This document shows, in pieces, positions 27,140 to 36,153 of a stretch of 64,000 nucleotides of DNA (within the stretch, counting starts at the first letter, position 1; each line of letters starts with the position of its first letter). The translations under genes were made by a program, and so were the position numbers. This DNA is from Pseudorhodobacter antarcticus (GTDB lineage Bacteria > Pseudomonadota > Alphaproteobacteria > Rhodobacterales > Rhodobacteraceae): contig NZ_FOCO01000005.1 in NCBI RefSeq assembly GCF_900110135.1, positions 1-64,000 of the forward strand, read 5' to 3'. The notes under the pieces were generated by a model, which saw nothing but the letters and a program-made list of their open reading frames with translations, ran no database searches and had not been told where the DNA came from.

Positions 27140-30100
27140 ATGTTAGCACCCCGATTCATTCACCTGCGCACCCACACCGAGTATTCCTTGCTGGAAGGTG
27201 CGGTGCCGTTGAAATCATTGATAGATCTGTGCGTCCAGCACAAAATGCCCGCCGTGGCCGTGACCGATACCAACAACATGTTTGGCGCGCTGGAATTTTC
27301 CACCTATGCGGCGGGGGCAGGGGTGCAGCCCATCATCGGCTGCCAAGTCTCGCTGAATTACGACCCCGCGCAACCGGGGGAAAAGGCGCGCGCCGCCGCC
27401 CCCATTGTGCTGCTGGCGCAAGACCAGTCGGGCTATATGAACCTGATGAAGCTGAACACCTGTCTGTATGTCGGCACCGGGGGGCAGTTGCCACAAGTGA
27501 CGCTGGAGCAGTTAGAGGCGCATGCAGGCGGCCTGATCTGCCTAACGGGCGGGGCCGAAGGACCGCTGGGCAAGCTGCTGCAAACCGCGCAAATGCCAAA
27601 GGCACAAGCGTTGCTGGCGCGGTTGGCCGCCGCCTTTCCCACCCGGCTTTATGTCGAACTGCAACGCCATCCGGGGGCAGGGGGCGCGCTGCCCGATGGG
27701 GAACGCGCAACGGAGCGCGGCTTTGTCGAAATGGCCTATGATATGGTCCTGCCGCTTGTCGCCACCAACGATGTCTATTTCCCCAAAACCACCATGTATG
27801 AGGCGCATGACGCCCTGATTTGCATCGCCGAAGGGGCCTATGTCGACCAACAACAACCCCGCCGCCGCCTGACCCCGCAGCATTATTTCAAAACCGAATC
27901 CGAAATGGCAGCTCTGTTCGCCGACCTGCCCGAGACGTTGGAAAACACTGTTGAAATCGCGCGCCGCTGCGCCTTCAAGGTCGCCAAGCACGCCCCCATC
28001 CTGCCCAAATTCGCCGATGATGAGGTGAACGAGCTGCGCCGCGCCGCCAACGCAGGGCTGCAAGCGCGCCTTGCCGTCATCCCCCATGCCGTGCCGGTGG
28101 AGGAATATCAGGCCCGCCTCGATTTCGAGTTGGACATCATCATCAACATGCAATTCCCCGGTTATTTCCTGATCGTGGCCGATTTCATCAAATGGGCTAA
28201 GGACCAAGGCATCCCCGTGGGGCCGGGCCGGGGTTCGGGCGCAGGTTCGCTGGTTGCCTATGCGCTGACCATCACGGATCTCGACCCATTGCGCTATTCC
28301 CTCTTGTTTGAACGCTTCCTGAACCCCGAACGCGTGTCCATGCCCGATTTCGACATCGACTTTTGCATGGATCGGCGTGAGGAGGTCATTCAATACGTTC
28401 AGGCCAAATATGGCCGCGACCGTGTGGGCCAGATCATCACTTTTGGTGCGCTTCTGTCCAAGGCGGCGATTCGCGATGTGGGCCGGGTGTTGCAAATGTC
28501 CTATATGCAGGTGGATCGCCTGTCGAAAATGATCCCGGTCGAAGGCGTCAAACCCGTCAGCATCACCAAGGCGCTGGCAGATGAACCGCGCTTGCGCGAA
28601 GCCGCCAAGGAAGAGGTCGTCGCCCGCCTGCTGAACTACGGCCAACAGGTGGAGGGGCTGCTGCGCAACGCATCAACCCACGCCGCAGGTGTCGTGATCG
28701 GCGACCGCCCGCTGGATGAATTGGTGCCGCTGTACCAAGACCCCAAATCCGACATGCCCGCGACCCAGTTCAACATGAAATGGGTGGAGGCGGCGGGCCT
28801 TGTCAAATTCGACTTTTTGGGCCTGAAAACCCTGACCGTCATCCAATCCGCGCTGGACCTTTTGCGCCTGCGCGGCATCGACATCGACATCGCGATGATT
28901 CCGCTGGACGACGAAAAAACCTATCAACTCTATGCCGCCGCCAAAACCGTGGCCGTGTTTCAGGTCGAATCCAGCGGCATGATGGACGCGCTGCGCCGCA
29001 TGAAACCGACCTGTATTGAGGATATTGTGGCCCTCGTCGCCCTATACCGTCCCGGCCCGATGGAAAATATCCCCACTTATTGTGAGGTGAAAAACGGCCT
29101 GAAGGATATCACGTCCGTCCATCCCACCATCGACCATCTGCTGGCCGAGACTCAAGGGATTATCGTTTACCAAGAACAGGTTATGCAAATCGCTCAGGTT
29201 ATGGGCGGCTATTCCCTCGGCGGCGCTGACCTTTTGCGCCGCGCGATGGGTAAAAAAATCGCCGAAGAAATGGCCAAGGAACGCCCGAAATTTATCGAAG
29301 GCGCCAAAAAAACCCACAACGTCGACGCCAAAAAGGCGGGCGAAGTGTTCGATCTGTTGGAAAAATTCGCCAACTACGGCTTCAACAAATCCCACGCGGC
29401 GGCCTATGCCGTGGTCAGCTATCAAACCGGCTACCTCAAGGCGAATTACCCCGTCGAATTTATGGCCGGCGTGATGAATTGCGATTTGCACCTGACCGAC
29501 AAACTGGCGGTGTATAAGCGCGAGGTGGACAAGCTCGGCCTCAAAACCATCGCCCCTTGCATCAACGCCTCCCTCGCCACGTTCACTGTTCGCGATGGCA
29601 CGCTGGTCTATGCGCTGGGCGCGTTGAAAAACGTGGGCGTGGAGGCGATGAAAATGATCGTCGCGGGCCGCACCACCGATCAAGGCGAAAAACCCTATGC
29701 CACGCTTTATGATTTTGCCCGCCGGGTGGATCTGAAACGCATCGGCAAACGCCCGTTGGAAATGCTGGCCCGCGCGGGTGCGTTCGATTGCTTGGACCCC
29801 AACCGCGCCCGCGTGTTCGACGCGCTCGATGGCCTCTCGTCCTATTCCGCCGCGATCCATGAGGCCAAAACCTCCAACCAAGTCAGCCTGTTTGGCGACG
29901 CAGGCGAGGATGTGCAAGAACCCCGCCTCGGCTCCCGCGATGATTGGCTGCCGGTGGAGCGGTTGACAGAGGAGCATAAGGCGATCGGCTTCTACCTCTC
30001 CGGCCACCCGCTGGATGACTACATGGCACCGTTGAAACGCAAAGGTGTCTCCACCCTCGCCGAAATCACCGCCCGTGCCGAAGGCGGCGCGATGGTCGCC

Positions 30101-30592
30101 AAAATCGCCGGGTCCGTCAGTTCCAAACAAGAACGCAAATCCGCGCGCGGAAACCGTTTCGCCTTTGTCCAACTCTCGGACCCCACCGGGCTTTATGAAG
30201 TCACCGTGTTTTCGGACACACTGGAGGCCGCGCGCGATGTGCTGGAACCCGGCATGAACGTGGTGTTGACGGTGGAGGCGACGCTGGAAGGCGAAACCCT
30301 AAAACTGCTCGCCCGCGCCGCCCAACCCATTGATGCTGTGGCCGCCGAGGCGGGCGCCTCCGCCTTTCGCATCCATATTGACCGGGTTGAGGCGGCGGCA
30401 TCGGTCGCCACCCTGCTGGCCCGCGTGTTAAAGGATGGGGGCCGCAACCGCGCCGCCGTCACCATTTGCGTGCCGGACCCCGCCACGGGCCAAGAGATCG
30501 ACCTTGAACTGCCCGGCGAATACCCGGTTTCGCCGCAAATCAAAGGGGCGCTGAAATCCATGGGCGGCGTGGTGATGGTCGAAGAACTTTAA
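27140..30592 (+). CDS. dnaE: DNA polymerase III alpha subunit (replicative)
   Basis: The 1150-residue replicative polymerase. It begins with the PHP domain (HLRTHTEYSLLEG), followed by the C-family palm with catalytic aspartates in PDFDIDF (Asp403 and Asp405) and the VGPGRGSGAGSLVAYAL motif. Then come the fingers, a helix-hairpin-helix region, an OB fold and a C-terminal tau-binding region. Length matches DnaE1. The beta-clamp-binding segment appears to be NQVSLFGD near 915. It is distinct from the mutasome DnaE2 at 59813. Convergent with the AbrB-like gene, 18 bases apart. Confidence 0.96.
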   Translation: MLAPRFIHLRTHTEYSLLEGAVPLKSLIDLCVQHKMPAVAVTDTNNMFGALEFSTYAAGAGVQPIIGCQVSLNYDPAQPGEKARAAAPIVLLAQDQSGYMNLMKLNTCLYVGTGGQLPQVTLEQLEAHAGGLICLTGGAEGPLGKLLQTAQMPKAQALLARLAAAFPTRLYVELQRHPGAGGALPDGERATERGFVEMAYDMVLPLVATNDVYFPKTTMYEAHDALICIAEGAYVDQQQPRRRLTPQHYFKTESEMAALFADLPETLENTVEIARRCAFKVAKHAPILPKFADDEVNELRRAANAGLQARLAVIPHAVPVEEYQARLDFELDIIINMQFPGYFLIVADFIKWAKDQGIPVGPGRGSGAGSLVAYALTITDLDPLRYSLLFERFLNPERVSMPDFDIDFCMDRREEVIQYVQAKYGRDRVGQIITFGALLSKAAIRDVGRVLQMSYMQVDRLSKMIPVEGVKPVSITKALADEPRLREAAKEEVVARLLNYGQQVEGLLRNASTHAAGVVIGDRPLDELVPLYQDPKSDMPATQFNMKWVEAAGLVKFDFLGLKTLTVIQSALDLLRLRGIDIDIAMIPLDDEKTYQLYAAAKTVAVFQVESSGMMDALRRMKPTCIEDIVALVALYRPGPMENIPTYCEVKNGLKDITSVHPTIDHLLAETQGIIVYQEQVMQIAQVMGGYSLGGADLLRRAMGKKIAEEMAKERPKFIEGAKKTHNVDAKKAGEVFDLLEKFANYGFNKSHAAAYAVVSYQTGYLKANYPVEFMAGVMNCDLHLTDKLAVYKREVDKLGLKTIAPCINASLATFTVRDGTLVYALGALKNVGVEAMKMIVAGRTTDQGEKPYATLYDFARRVDLKRIGKRPLEMLARAGAFDCLDPNRARVFDALDGLSSYSAAIHEAKTSNQVSLFGDAGEDVQEPRLGSRDDWLPVERLTEEHKAIGFYLSGHPLDDYMAPLKRKGVSTLAEITARAEGGAMVAKIAGSVSSKQERKSARGNRFAFVQLSDPTGLYEVTVFSDTLEAARDVLEPGMNVVLTVEATLEGETLKLLARAAQPIDAVAAEAGASAFRIHIDRVEAAASVATLLARVLKDGGRNRAAVTICVPDPATGQEIDLELPGEYPVSPQIKGALKSMGGVVMVEEL

Positions 30593-30610
30593 TCGTTGCG
30601 GCGTCCCGCC

Positions 30611-31690
30611 TTAGGGCCCCAGCACCCTGCGCGCAAACAATTTGGCCAGCGTAATCGCCACCACAATCCGCAACACATGGTGCAGCGTCACAAACACCAC
30701 GCTCACTTGCAGGCTCAACGCGATCAGGCTCATTTCCGTAATGCCACCGGGCGCAAAGGCCAAAAACAGCGCGGTCAACGGCAGGCCAATCGTCAAATGC
30801 AGTCCTTCGGCAAACACAAACGCCAGCACCAGTGACGCCCCCGTGGAAAGCAGCGCCAGCAGGCTGCCGCGCCGCAACGTCCGTGCCGCAATCCCGGCAA
30901 ACCGCGCGCCCAAACCCGTGCCCACAATCACCTGCGTCATCGCAATCGTCCAGGCAGGCGGCACCGCATCTGTTACCCCCGTCAAATGCAACACCGCCGA
31001 TGCCGCAAGCGGCCCCGTCATAATCGCAGCGGGAAAGCGCAGATAGGTGCCCAGAAAATACCCGCCCACCGCCGCCACTGACAGCGCCGCAATATCCCAC
31101 AATTCCAACGGGTTTTCCGCCCCGGTCAACGCCACCCCGGCCCCAGACCCCACCGCATGACCCGTCAAAACCGCAAACAGCACCGGCACAAAAATAATCG
31201 TTAAAATCAGCCGCAAAAACTGGATCAGCACCAAGATCGGCACATCCGCCCCCGCTTCCTCACCCAGCACCACCATTTCCATCAACCCACCGGGCACTGA
31301 CCCAAAATAGGCGGTCGCAGGGTTCAGCCCTCCCTTGCGGTAAATCAGATACCCCAACGCTTGGGCCATCGGCACAAACAGCAACAGCGCCAACAGGCTG
31401 GGCCACCACCCGGCGGCATCGCGAAAAATCTCAGGCGTGAACGCGCCCCCAATCCCCACGCCAATGATCGGAATAAACGCCATGCGCAGGGGTTGCGGCA
31501 AATGGATGGGCTGGCGCAGCACCCGCCACCCCATGATCGCCCACACCGCCACCACGACCAGCGACCCGAGCAAATACCCCAACGGCAGCCCCAGCCAATG
31601 CCCCGCAAACCCGCCGCCCGTGCCCAGCAGCATCGTCGCCGCCAGTGGCACCAGATCAATCCGCGTCTTGCCAATTTGAATGGGTTTCAT
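30611..31690 (-). CDS. AbrB-family membrane transporter
   Basis: A 359-residue integral membrane protein of the AbrB/COG3180 family (not the Bacillus AbrB regulator), with about ten hydrophobic segments and the internal two-fold repeat typical of the family: GVGIGGAFT in the first half corresponds to VGTGLGARF in the second, and [17 protein letters not shown] to [14 protein letters not shown]. The ATG at 31690 gives a short cytoplasmic lead before the first span. Substrate unknown. Confidence 0.82.
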   Translation of the reverse strand: MKPIQIGKTRIDLVPLAATMLLGTGGGFAGHWLGLPLGYLLGSLVVVAVWAIMGWRVLRQPIHLPQPLRMAFIPIIGVGIGGAFTPEIFRDAAGWWPSLLALLLFVPMAQALGYLIYRKGGLNPATAYFGSVPGGLMEMVVLGEEAGADVPILVLIQFLRLILTIIFVPVLFAVLTGHAVGSGAGVALTGAENPLELWDIAALSVAAVGGYFLGTYLRFPAAIMTGPLAASAVLHLTGVTDAVPPAWTIAMTQVIVGTGLGARFAGIAARTLRRGSLLALLSTGASLVLAFVFAEGLHLTIGLPLTALFLAFAPGGITEMSLIALSLQVSVVFVTLHHVLRIVVAITLAKLFARRVLGP

Positions 31691-31756
31691 GCACCACCTC
31701 TGCCCATAACCGACCACCAAGCGCCTGAAACTGCAAGCGCTTTTACCAATCCGCCC

Positions 31757-31954
31757 CTACCAGTGTGGCGGCCGCTGATCGGTAAACACCGCGCCCCCTT
31801 CATCGGGCGCGGAAATCCGGTCCATCACTTGCGCCATGCGCCGGGTCAGGCGGTCAATCTCATCCGCTTGCGCCGCCACCACATCCGACAAATCATCGAC
31901 CGCGCGCATCAAATGCGCCATCCGCTCCTCCATCGCCCGCAAATCGTCCGTCAT
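31757..31954 (-). CDS. slyX: SlyX family protein
   Basis: A 65-residue coiled-coil protein: a heptad-rich helix ([20 protein letters not shown] and onward) followed by the family's conserved C-terminal PPHW. SlyX proteins are widespread but of unclear function. ATG at 31954, divergent from hisS with 69 bases between starts. Confidence 0.85.
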   Translation of the reverse strand: MTDDLRAMEERMAHLMRAVDDLSDVVAAQADEIDRLTRRMAQVMDRISAPDEGGAVFTDQRPPHW

Positions 31955-32023
31955 AATCCCATCCTTGCAGCACCTTTCCCCATCCGCTACACCGCCCCTG
32001 CATCAGCTGCAAAGGGTTTCCCG

Positions 32024-33664
32024 ATGGCCAAAGACAAAGCACCCCGCAAACCGCGCGCCGAAACGCCCAAAGGCTTTCGCGACTATTCCGGCGCCGATGT
32101 GGTGGAACGCCGCGACATGCTGGCCAAAATTTCCGCCGTCTACGAACGCTATGGCTTTGACCCACTGGAAACCAGCGCTGTGGAAACGGTGGAGGCGTTG
32201 GGCAAATTCCTGCCCGATGTGGACCGCCCCAACGAAGGCGTGTTTGGCTGGCAGGATGAGGATGGCGATTGGCTCGCGCTGCGATATGACCTCACCGCCC
32301 CCCTCGCGCGCTTTGCCGCCCAAAACCGCAACGACCTGCCCACCCCTTACCGCCGCTATGCGTTCGGCCCCGTCTGGCGCAATGAAAAGCCGGGACCGGG
32401 CCGGTTTCGCCAATTCTATCAATGCGACGCCGACACCGTGGGCGCACCAAGTGTGGCCGCCGATGCCGAAATCTGCGCCATGCTGGCCGATGCGCTGGAG
32501 GAAGTCGGCATCGCGCGCAGTGACTACATCATCAAAGTGAACAACCGCAAAGTGCTGAACGGCGTGATGGAGGTTGCGGGCCTTGCAGGCGACGACAAAG
32601 AGGCCGAACGCGGCATCGTCCTGCGCGCCATCGACAAACTGGACCGCTTGGGGCCGGACGGCGTGCGCGCGCTTTTGGGCGCTGGGCGCAAGGATGACAG
32701 CGGCGATTTCACGAAGGGCGCGGGGCTGAGTGATGCGCAGGTAAACATTATTCTGGGATTTATTGAAGCAAAAGATATTGTTAACGCCCAAGCCCAAGAG
32801 GACATCATTCTACCTGTTTTGAATAACGATACGTTGCAGCTTGAGCAGGCAGTCTTGACAGCGCAGTACGGTGAAAACCCAGCCAAAGGCCCGACTGACG
32901 CAGGCATGAGATACAACGCACTACTGTTGAGCCACCTTGCAAATCTTGTAGGGACCTCTGAGGTTGGTATGGATGGCGTTGACGAACTCTCTGATATCGC
33001 CTCTCTCCTCGAAGCCCAAGGCTACGGCCCCGACCGCATCGTCATCGACCCCTCCGTGGTCCGCGGCCTCGGCTACTACACTGGCCCGGTCTATGAGGCT
33101 GAACTGACTTTCGAAATCCTCGACGAAAAAGGCCGCAAGCGCCAATTCGGCTCCGTCGCGGGCGGGGGGCGTTACGACGATCTGGTCAAACGCTTCACAG
33201 GCCAATCCGTCCCCGCCACAGGCGTCTCCATCGGCGTTGACCGCCTCTTGGCCGCCCTGCGCGCCAAAGGCCAAGCAGGTCAAGCACCCGCTGGCCCCGT
33301 TGTGGTGACCGTGATGGACCGCGACCGCATGGCCGATTACATGCAAATGGTCGGCCACCTGCGCGCCGCTGGCATCCGTGCCGAGGTCTACCTCGGCAAC
33401 CCCAAAAACTTTGGTAACCAATTGAAATACGCCGACAAACGCAATTCCCCCATCGCGATCATCCAAGGCGGGGATGAGGCAGCAAAAGGCGTGGTCATCC
33501 TCAAAGACCTTATCCTCGGCGCAAAAATCGCCGAAAACGCCACGCTGGAGGAATGGAAAGACCGCCCCGCGCAAGAGGAAGTTAAGGTAGAAGGGCTGGT
33601 GAATGCAGTAAAACTGATGCTTCTTCATCAAAAGGGACCATTAAAGTTGGCTGATTACCTGTGA
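32024..33664 (+). CDS. hisS: Histidine-tRNA ligase
   Basis: A class II aminoacyl-tRNA synthetase of 546 residues, longer than the usual 420-500. The N-terminus has [10 protein letters not shown] and motif 2 ([29 protein letters not shown]). The His-specific segment [14 protein letters not shown] and motif 3 ([13 protein letters not shown]) follow, then the anticodon-binding domain. The ATG at 32024 follows AAAGGG; the longer open frame upstream is not coding on this strand. Bases 32745-32995 (about residues 241-324) have clearly lower GC and unusual codons (AGA, GTA, CTA, ATT), and the last ~80 bases are also AT-rich. The stop overlaps hisZ. Confidence 0.95.
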   Translation: MAKDKAPRKPRAETPKGFRDYSGADVVERRDMLAKISAVYERYGFDPLETSAVETVEALGKFLPDVDRPNEGVFGWQDEDGDWLALRYDLTAPLARFAAQNRNDLPTPYRRYAFGPVWRNEKPGPGRFRQFYQCDADTVGAPSVAADAEICAMLADALEEVGIARSDYIIKVNNRKVLNGVMEVAGLAGDDKEAERGIVLRAIDKLDRLGPDGVRALLGAGRKDDSGDFTKGAGLSDAQVNIILGFIEAKDIVNAQAQEDIILPVLNNDTLQLEQAVLTAQYGENPAKGPTDAGMRYNALLLSHLANLVGTSEVGMDGVDELSDIASLLEAQGYGPDRIVIDPSVVRGLGYYTGPVYEAELTFEILDEKGRKRQFGSVAGGGRYDDLVKRFTGQSVPATGVSIGVDRLLAALRAKGQAGQAPAGPVVVTVMDRDRMADYMQMVGHLRAAGIRAEVYLGNPKNFGNQLKYADKRNSPIAIIQGGDEAAKGVVILKDLILGAKIAENATLEEWKDRPAQEEVKVEGLVNAVKLMLLHQKGPLKLADYL

Positions 33665-34770
33665 CCACCCGCGCCGAAATTCGCGAAGAAGCCGACCGCC
33701 TCTTCGCCGCCTTCAAAGCGGCGGGGGCCACAGCAGTAGAGGCCGACACCCTGCTGCCCGCCGACACTCTGCTGGACCTCTATGGCGAGGATATCCGCGC
33801 CCGCGCCTATGTCACCGCCGACCCGTTGCGCGGCGAAATGATGCTGCGCCCCGATTTCACCGTCCCCGTGGTGCAGGCCCATATGCAAGGCGGCGCCGAC
33901 CCCGCGCGATACTGCTACATGGGCGAGGTGTACCGCAAACAAGACCACCTTGGCCCCCGCGCCAGCGAATACCTGCAAGTGGGGTTTGAACTCTTTGACC
34001 GCGCCGAACCGCAGGCCGCCGATGCCGAGGTGTTTGCGCTGTTCCACAGCCTCCTCGCCCCCCTTGGCGCGCGCGCCTTAACAGGCGACATCGGCATCCT
34101 CATGGCCGCCGTCAACGGCCTTACCACCAGCCCGCACCGCCGCGCGGCCCTCTTGCGTCACATCTGGCGGCCCGCGCGGTTTCGCAACCTCCTCGACCGG
34201 TTTTCGGACCGCGCCGCCCCCACGCAGGCCCGCACCGATATGCTGAACCGCCTGCAATCAGGCGACACCGCCGCCCTGATCGCCGCCACCGGCCCGATCA
34301 CTGGCCTGCGCACACAGGCCGAAATCACGCAGCGCGCCCAAACCCTGCTGGACGACGCGCAAACCCCACCGCTGAACGCGCCTGAGGCGGCGCTCCTTTA
34401 CGACCTCCTCACCCTGCAAGCGCCCGCCCGCGCCGCGCTGTCGCACCTGCGCGGCATCACCCCCATGCTGCCCGCGATTGAACCCGCCGTGGACCGTTTC
34501 GCGACCCGGCTTGACGCGCTGGAACGCCACGGCATCAACCCATCGGATTTGGCGTTTCAGGCCAGCCATGGCCGCTCGTCGATGGAATATTACGACGGTT
34601 TCGTGTTCAGCTTCCAAGGCCCCGGCAATGGCGCGGCCAACGCCCCCCCCATCGCTTTGGGCGGCCGCTATGACGCGCTGACCGCCCATTTGGGCCAAGG
34701 CCGCTCTATCCCCGCTGTGGGTGGCATCATCCGCCCCGGCCTTGTCGCCGCATTGCGAGGCATCACATGA
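33661..34770 (+). CDS. hisZ: ATP phosphoribosyltransferase regulatory subunit
   Basis: A 369-residue HisRS paralogue that lacks aminoacylation function and activates short-form HisG in the first step of histidine biosynthesis. It retains the class II core ([35 protein letters not shown]) and a C-terminal GGRYDAL. It starts with GTG in a GTGA overlap with the hisS stop and ends in an ATGA overlap with hisG, so the three genes are translationally coupled. Confidence 0.95.
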   Translation: MTTRAEIREEADRLFAAFKAAGATAVEADTLLPADTLLDLYGEDIRARAYVTADPLRGEMMLRPDFTVPVVQAHMQGGADPARYCYMGEVYRKQDHLGPRASEYLQVGFELFDRAEPQAADAEVFALFHSLLAPLGARALTGDIGILMAAVNGLTTSPHRRAALLRHIWRPARFRNLLDRFSDRAAPTQARTDMLNRLQSGDTAALIAATGPITGLRTQAEITQRAQTLLDDAQTPPLNAPEAALLYDLLTLQAPARAALSHLRGITPMLPAIEPAVDRFATRLDALERHGINPSDLAFQASHGRSSMEYYDGFVFSFQGPGNGAANAPPIALGGRYDALTAHLGQGRSIPAVGGIIRPGLVAALRGIT

Positions 34771-35471
34771 CCCTGAAAATCGGTGTGCCGTCCAAGGGGC
34801 GGCTGATGGAAAAGACGTTTGACTGGTTCGGCGCGCGCGGCGTCACCATGGCCCGCACCGGGTCCGACCGCGAATATGCGGGGGCGGTGGACGGTGTCGC
34901 GGGCGTTGAACTGGTGCTTTTGTCCGCAGGCGAAATCCCCCGCGATCTTGCCGCCGGGCGCATCCATCTGGGCGTCACCGGGTCCGACCTCGTGCGCGAC
35001 AAACTGGCGGATTGGCAAGCCCAAGTGGCGGAAATCGCCCCCTTGGGCTTTGGCCACGCCGACCTTATCATCGCCGTGCCCACCGCATGGATTGATGTGG
35101 ACACGGTCGATGATCTTGACGCCGCCGCCGCCGCCTTTCGCGCGCGCCATGGCCACCGCTTGCGCATCGCCACCAAATACCACCGCCTTGTGCGTGAATT
35201 CCTAACCGCCCAAGGGGTCGCTGATTACCAGCTGGTCGACAGCCAAGGCGCGACCGAAGGCACCGTGAAAAACCTGACCGCCGAGGCGATTGCCGACATC
35301 ACATCATCGGGCGAAACCCTGCGCGCGAACCATCTGAAAATCCTGTCAGACGGCCTCATCCACGCGTCCCAAGCGACTCTATTCGCCGCCCGCGCCGCTG
35401 ATTGGACCTCTGATACCCGCGCAACGCTGAACACGCTTTGCGCCCAACTCGGTGTCACCGCCAGCCTGTAA
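34767..35471 (+). CDS. hisG: ATP phosphoribosyltransferase, short form
   Basis: A 234-residue catalytic subunit joining PRPP and ATP in the first committed step of histidine synthesis. KIGVPSKGRLME at the N-terminus and the PRPP loop near residue 167 (DSQGATEGTVKN) are visible. It lacks the C-terminal ACT-like regulatory domain of long HisG, which explains the need for hisZ. Downstream hairpin at 35531. Confidence 0.95.
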   Translation: MTLKIGVPSKGRLMEKTFDWFGARGVTMARTGSDREYAGAVDGVAGVELVLLSAGEIPRDLAAGRIHLGVTGSDLVRDKLADWQAQVAEIAPLGFGHADLIIAVPTAWIDVDTVDDLDAAAAAFRARHGHRLRIATKYHRLVREFLTAQGVADYQLVDSQGATEGTVKNLTAEAIADITSSGETLRANHLKILSDGLIHASQATLFAARAADWTSDTRATLNTLCAQLGVTASL

Positions 35472-35530
35472 CGAACCCCTCCCGCCATTGCGCCCGCGCG
35501 CCTTTGGCACGCAGCTTCATGTTGGGCCCA

Positions 35531-35553
35531 GCAGCGGGGTTCTACCCCGCTGC
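35531..35553. terminator. Stem-loop between convergent hisG and DUF1489 gene
   Basis: Perfect 9-bp stem GCAGCGGGG / CCCCGCTGC with loop TTCTA, centred between converging genes. No T-run on either strand, so efficiency is uncertain. Confidence 0.65.
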
Positions 35554-35566
35554 GACCGCGCGAAAA

Positions 35567-36001
35567 TCAACGCAACCCAATATCCGCCAACGCCCGCGCC
35601 AGCTCCGGCGGCAACGCCTCCTCCACCCCGCGCGATTTTGGCAAATCGCGTGGCGCATCTTCAACCGTCAAATACCGCCAGCCCTGAAACGGCCGGCGGG
35701 GTGCGGGTTCGGTGCGCACAATCTCAGGGTCCAGCACAATGGCGCAGCGCAAAATCCCATCCTCGCCGCGCACCTCCTCCAGCCCTTTGATCGACTGCCG
35801 CGCCAAAATAACACCTTTGAACACCCAAAAAAGCGCGCCCCCGTTCAGGATTTCGCCCTCCCGTTTCGGCCACATCCGCGTAATATGGCGCGGCAAATTG
35901 TCCGGCCAAGTCTTGCGCCGCGCATCCTGCCACGCCGCCAAATCCTCCACCGCCTGCGCGCCCACGCACAGCTTCAACAAATGCACCGTTCCCACCATCA
36001 T
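35567..36001 (-). CDS. DUF1489 family protein
   Basis: A 144-residue protein starting MMVGTVHLLKLCVGA, matching the conserved beginning of the alphaproteobacterial DUF1489 family (HLIKLCVG..). Conserved-looking segments are WPKREGEILNGGALFWVFKG and LRCAIVLDPEIV. Function unknown; cytoplasmic, no membrane segment. An ATG one codon later is equally possible. Confidence 0.85.
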   Translation of the reverse strand: MMVGTVHLLKLCVGAQAVEDLAAWQDARRKTWPDNLPRHITRMWPKREGEILNGGALFWVFKGVILARQSIKGLEEVRGEDGILRCAIVLDPEIVRTEPAPRRPFQGWRYLTVEDAPRDLPKSRGVEEALPPELARALADIGLR

Positions 36002-36153
36002 GCTCCTCAAATCTTAAACCCTACTTAACGTCTCATCCCCCAACGGCAAGGCCTTCTCCATCCCAGTCTCGCGTTGACGTTTGGTCCCCCCCGGCCTATC
36101 TGGTATCCTCGCACTTCAAGACCCACCAAACCTTGCCCAAAAGGATCTGACAC

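Noticed and set aside
36002-36153. Cobalamin riboswitch or NrdR box upstream of nrdJ
   Set aside because: No B12-box-like conserved segment, no plausible multi-helix fold and no paired NrdR repeats could be seen in these 152 bases.
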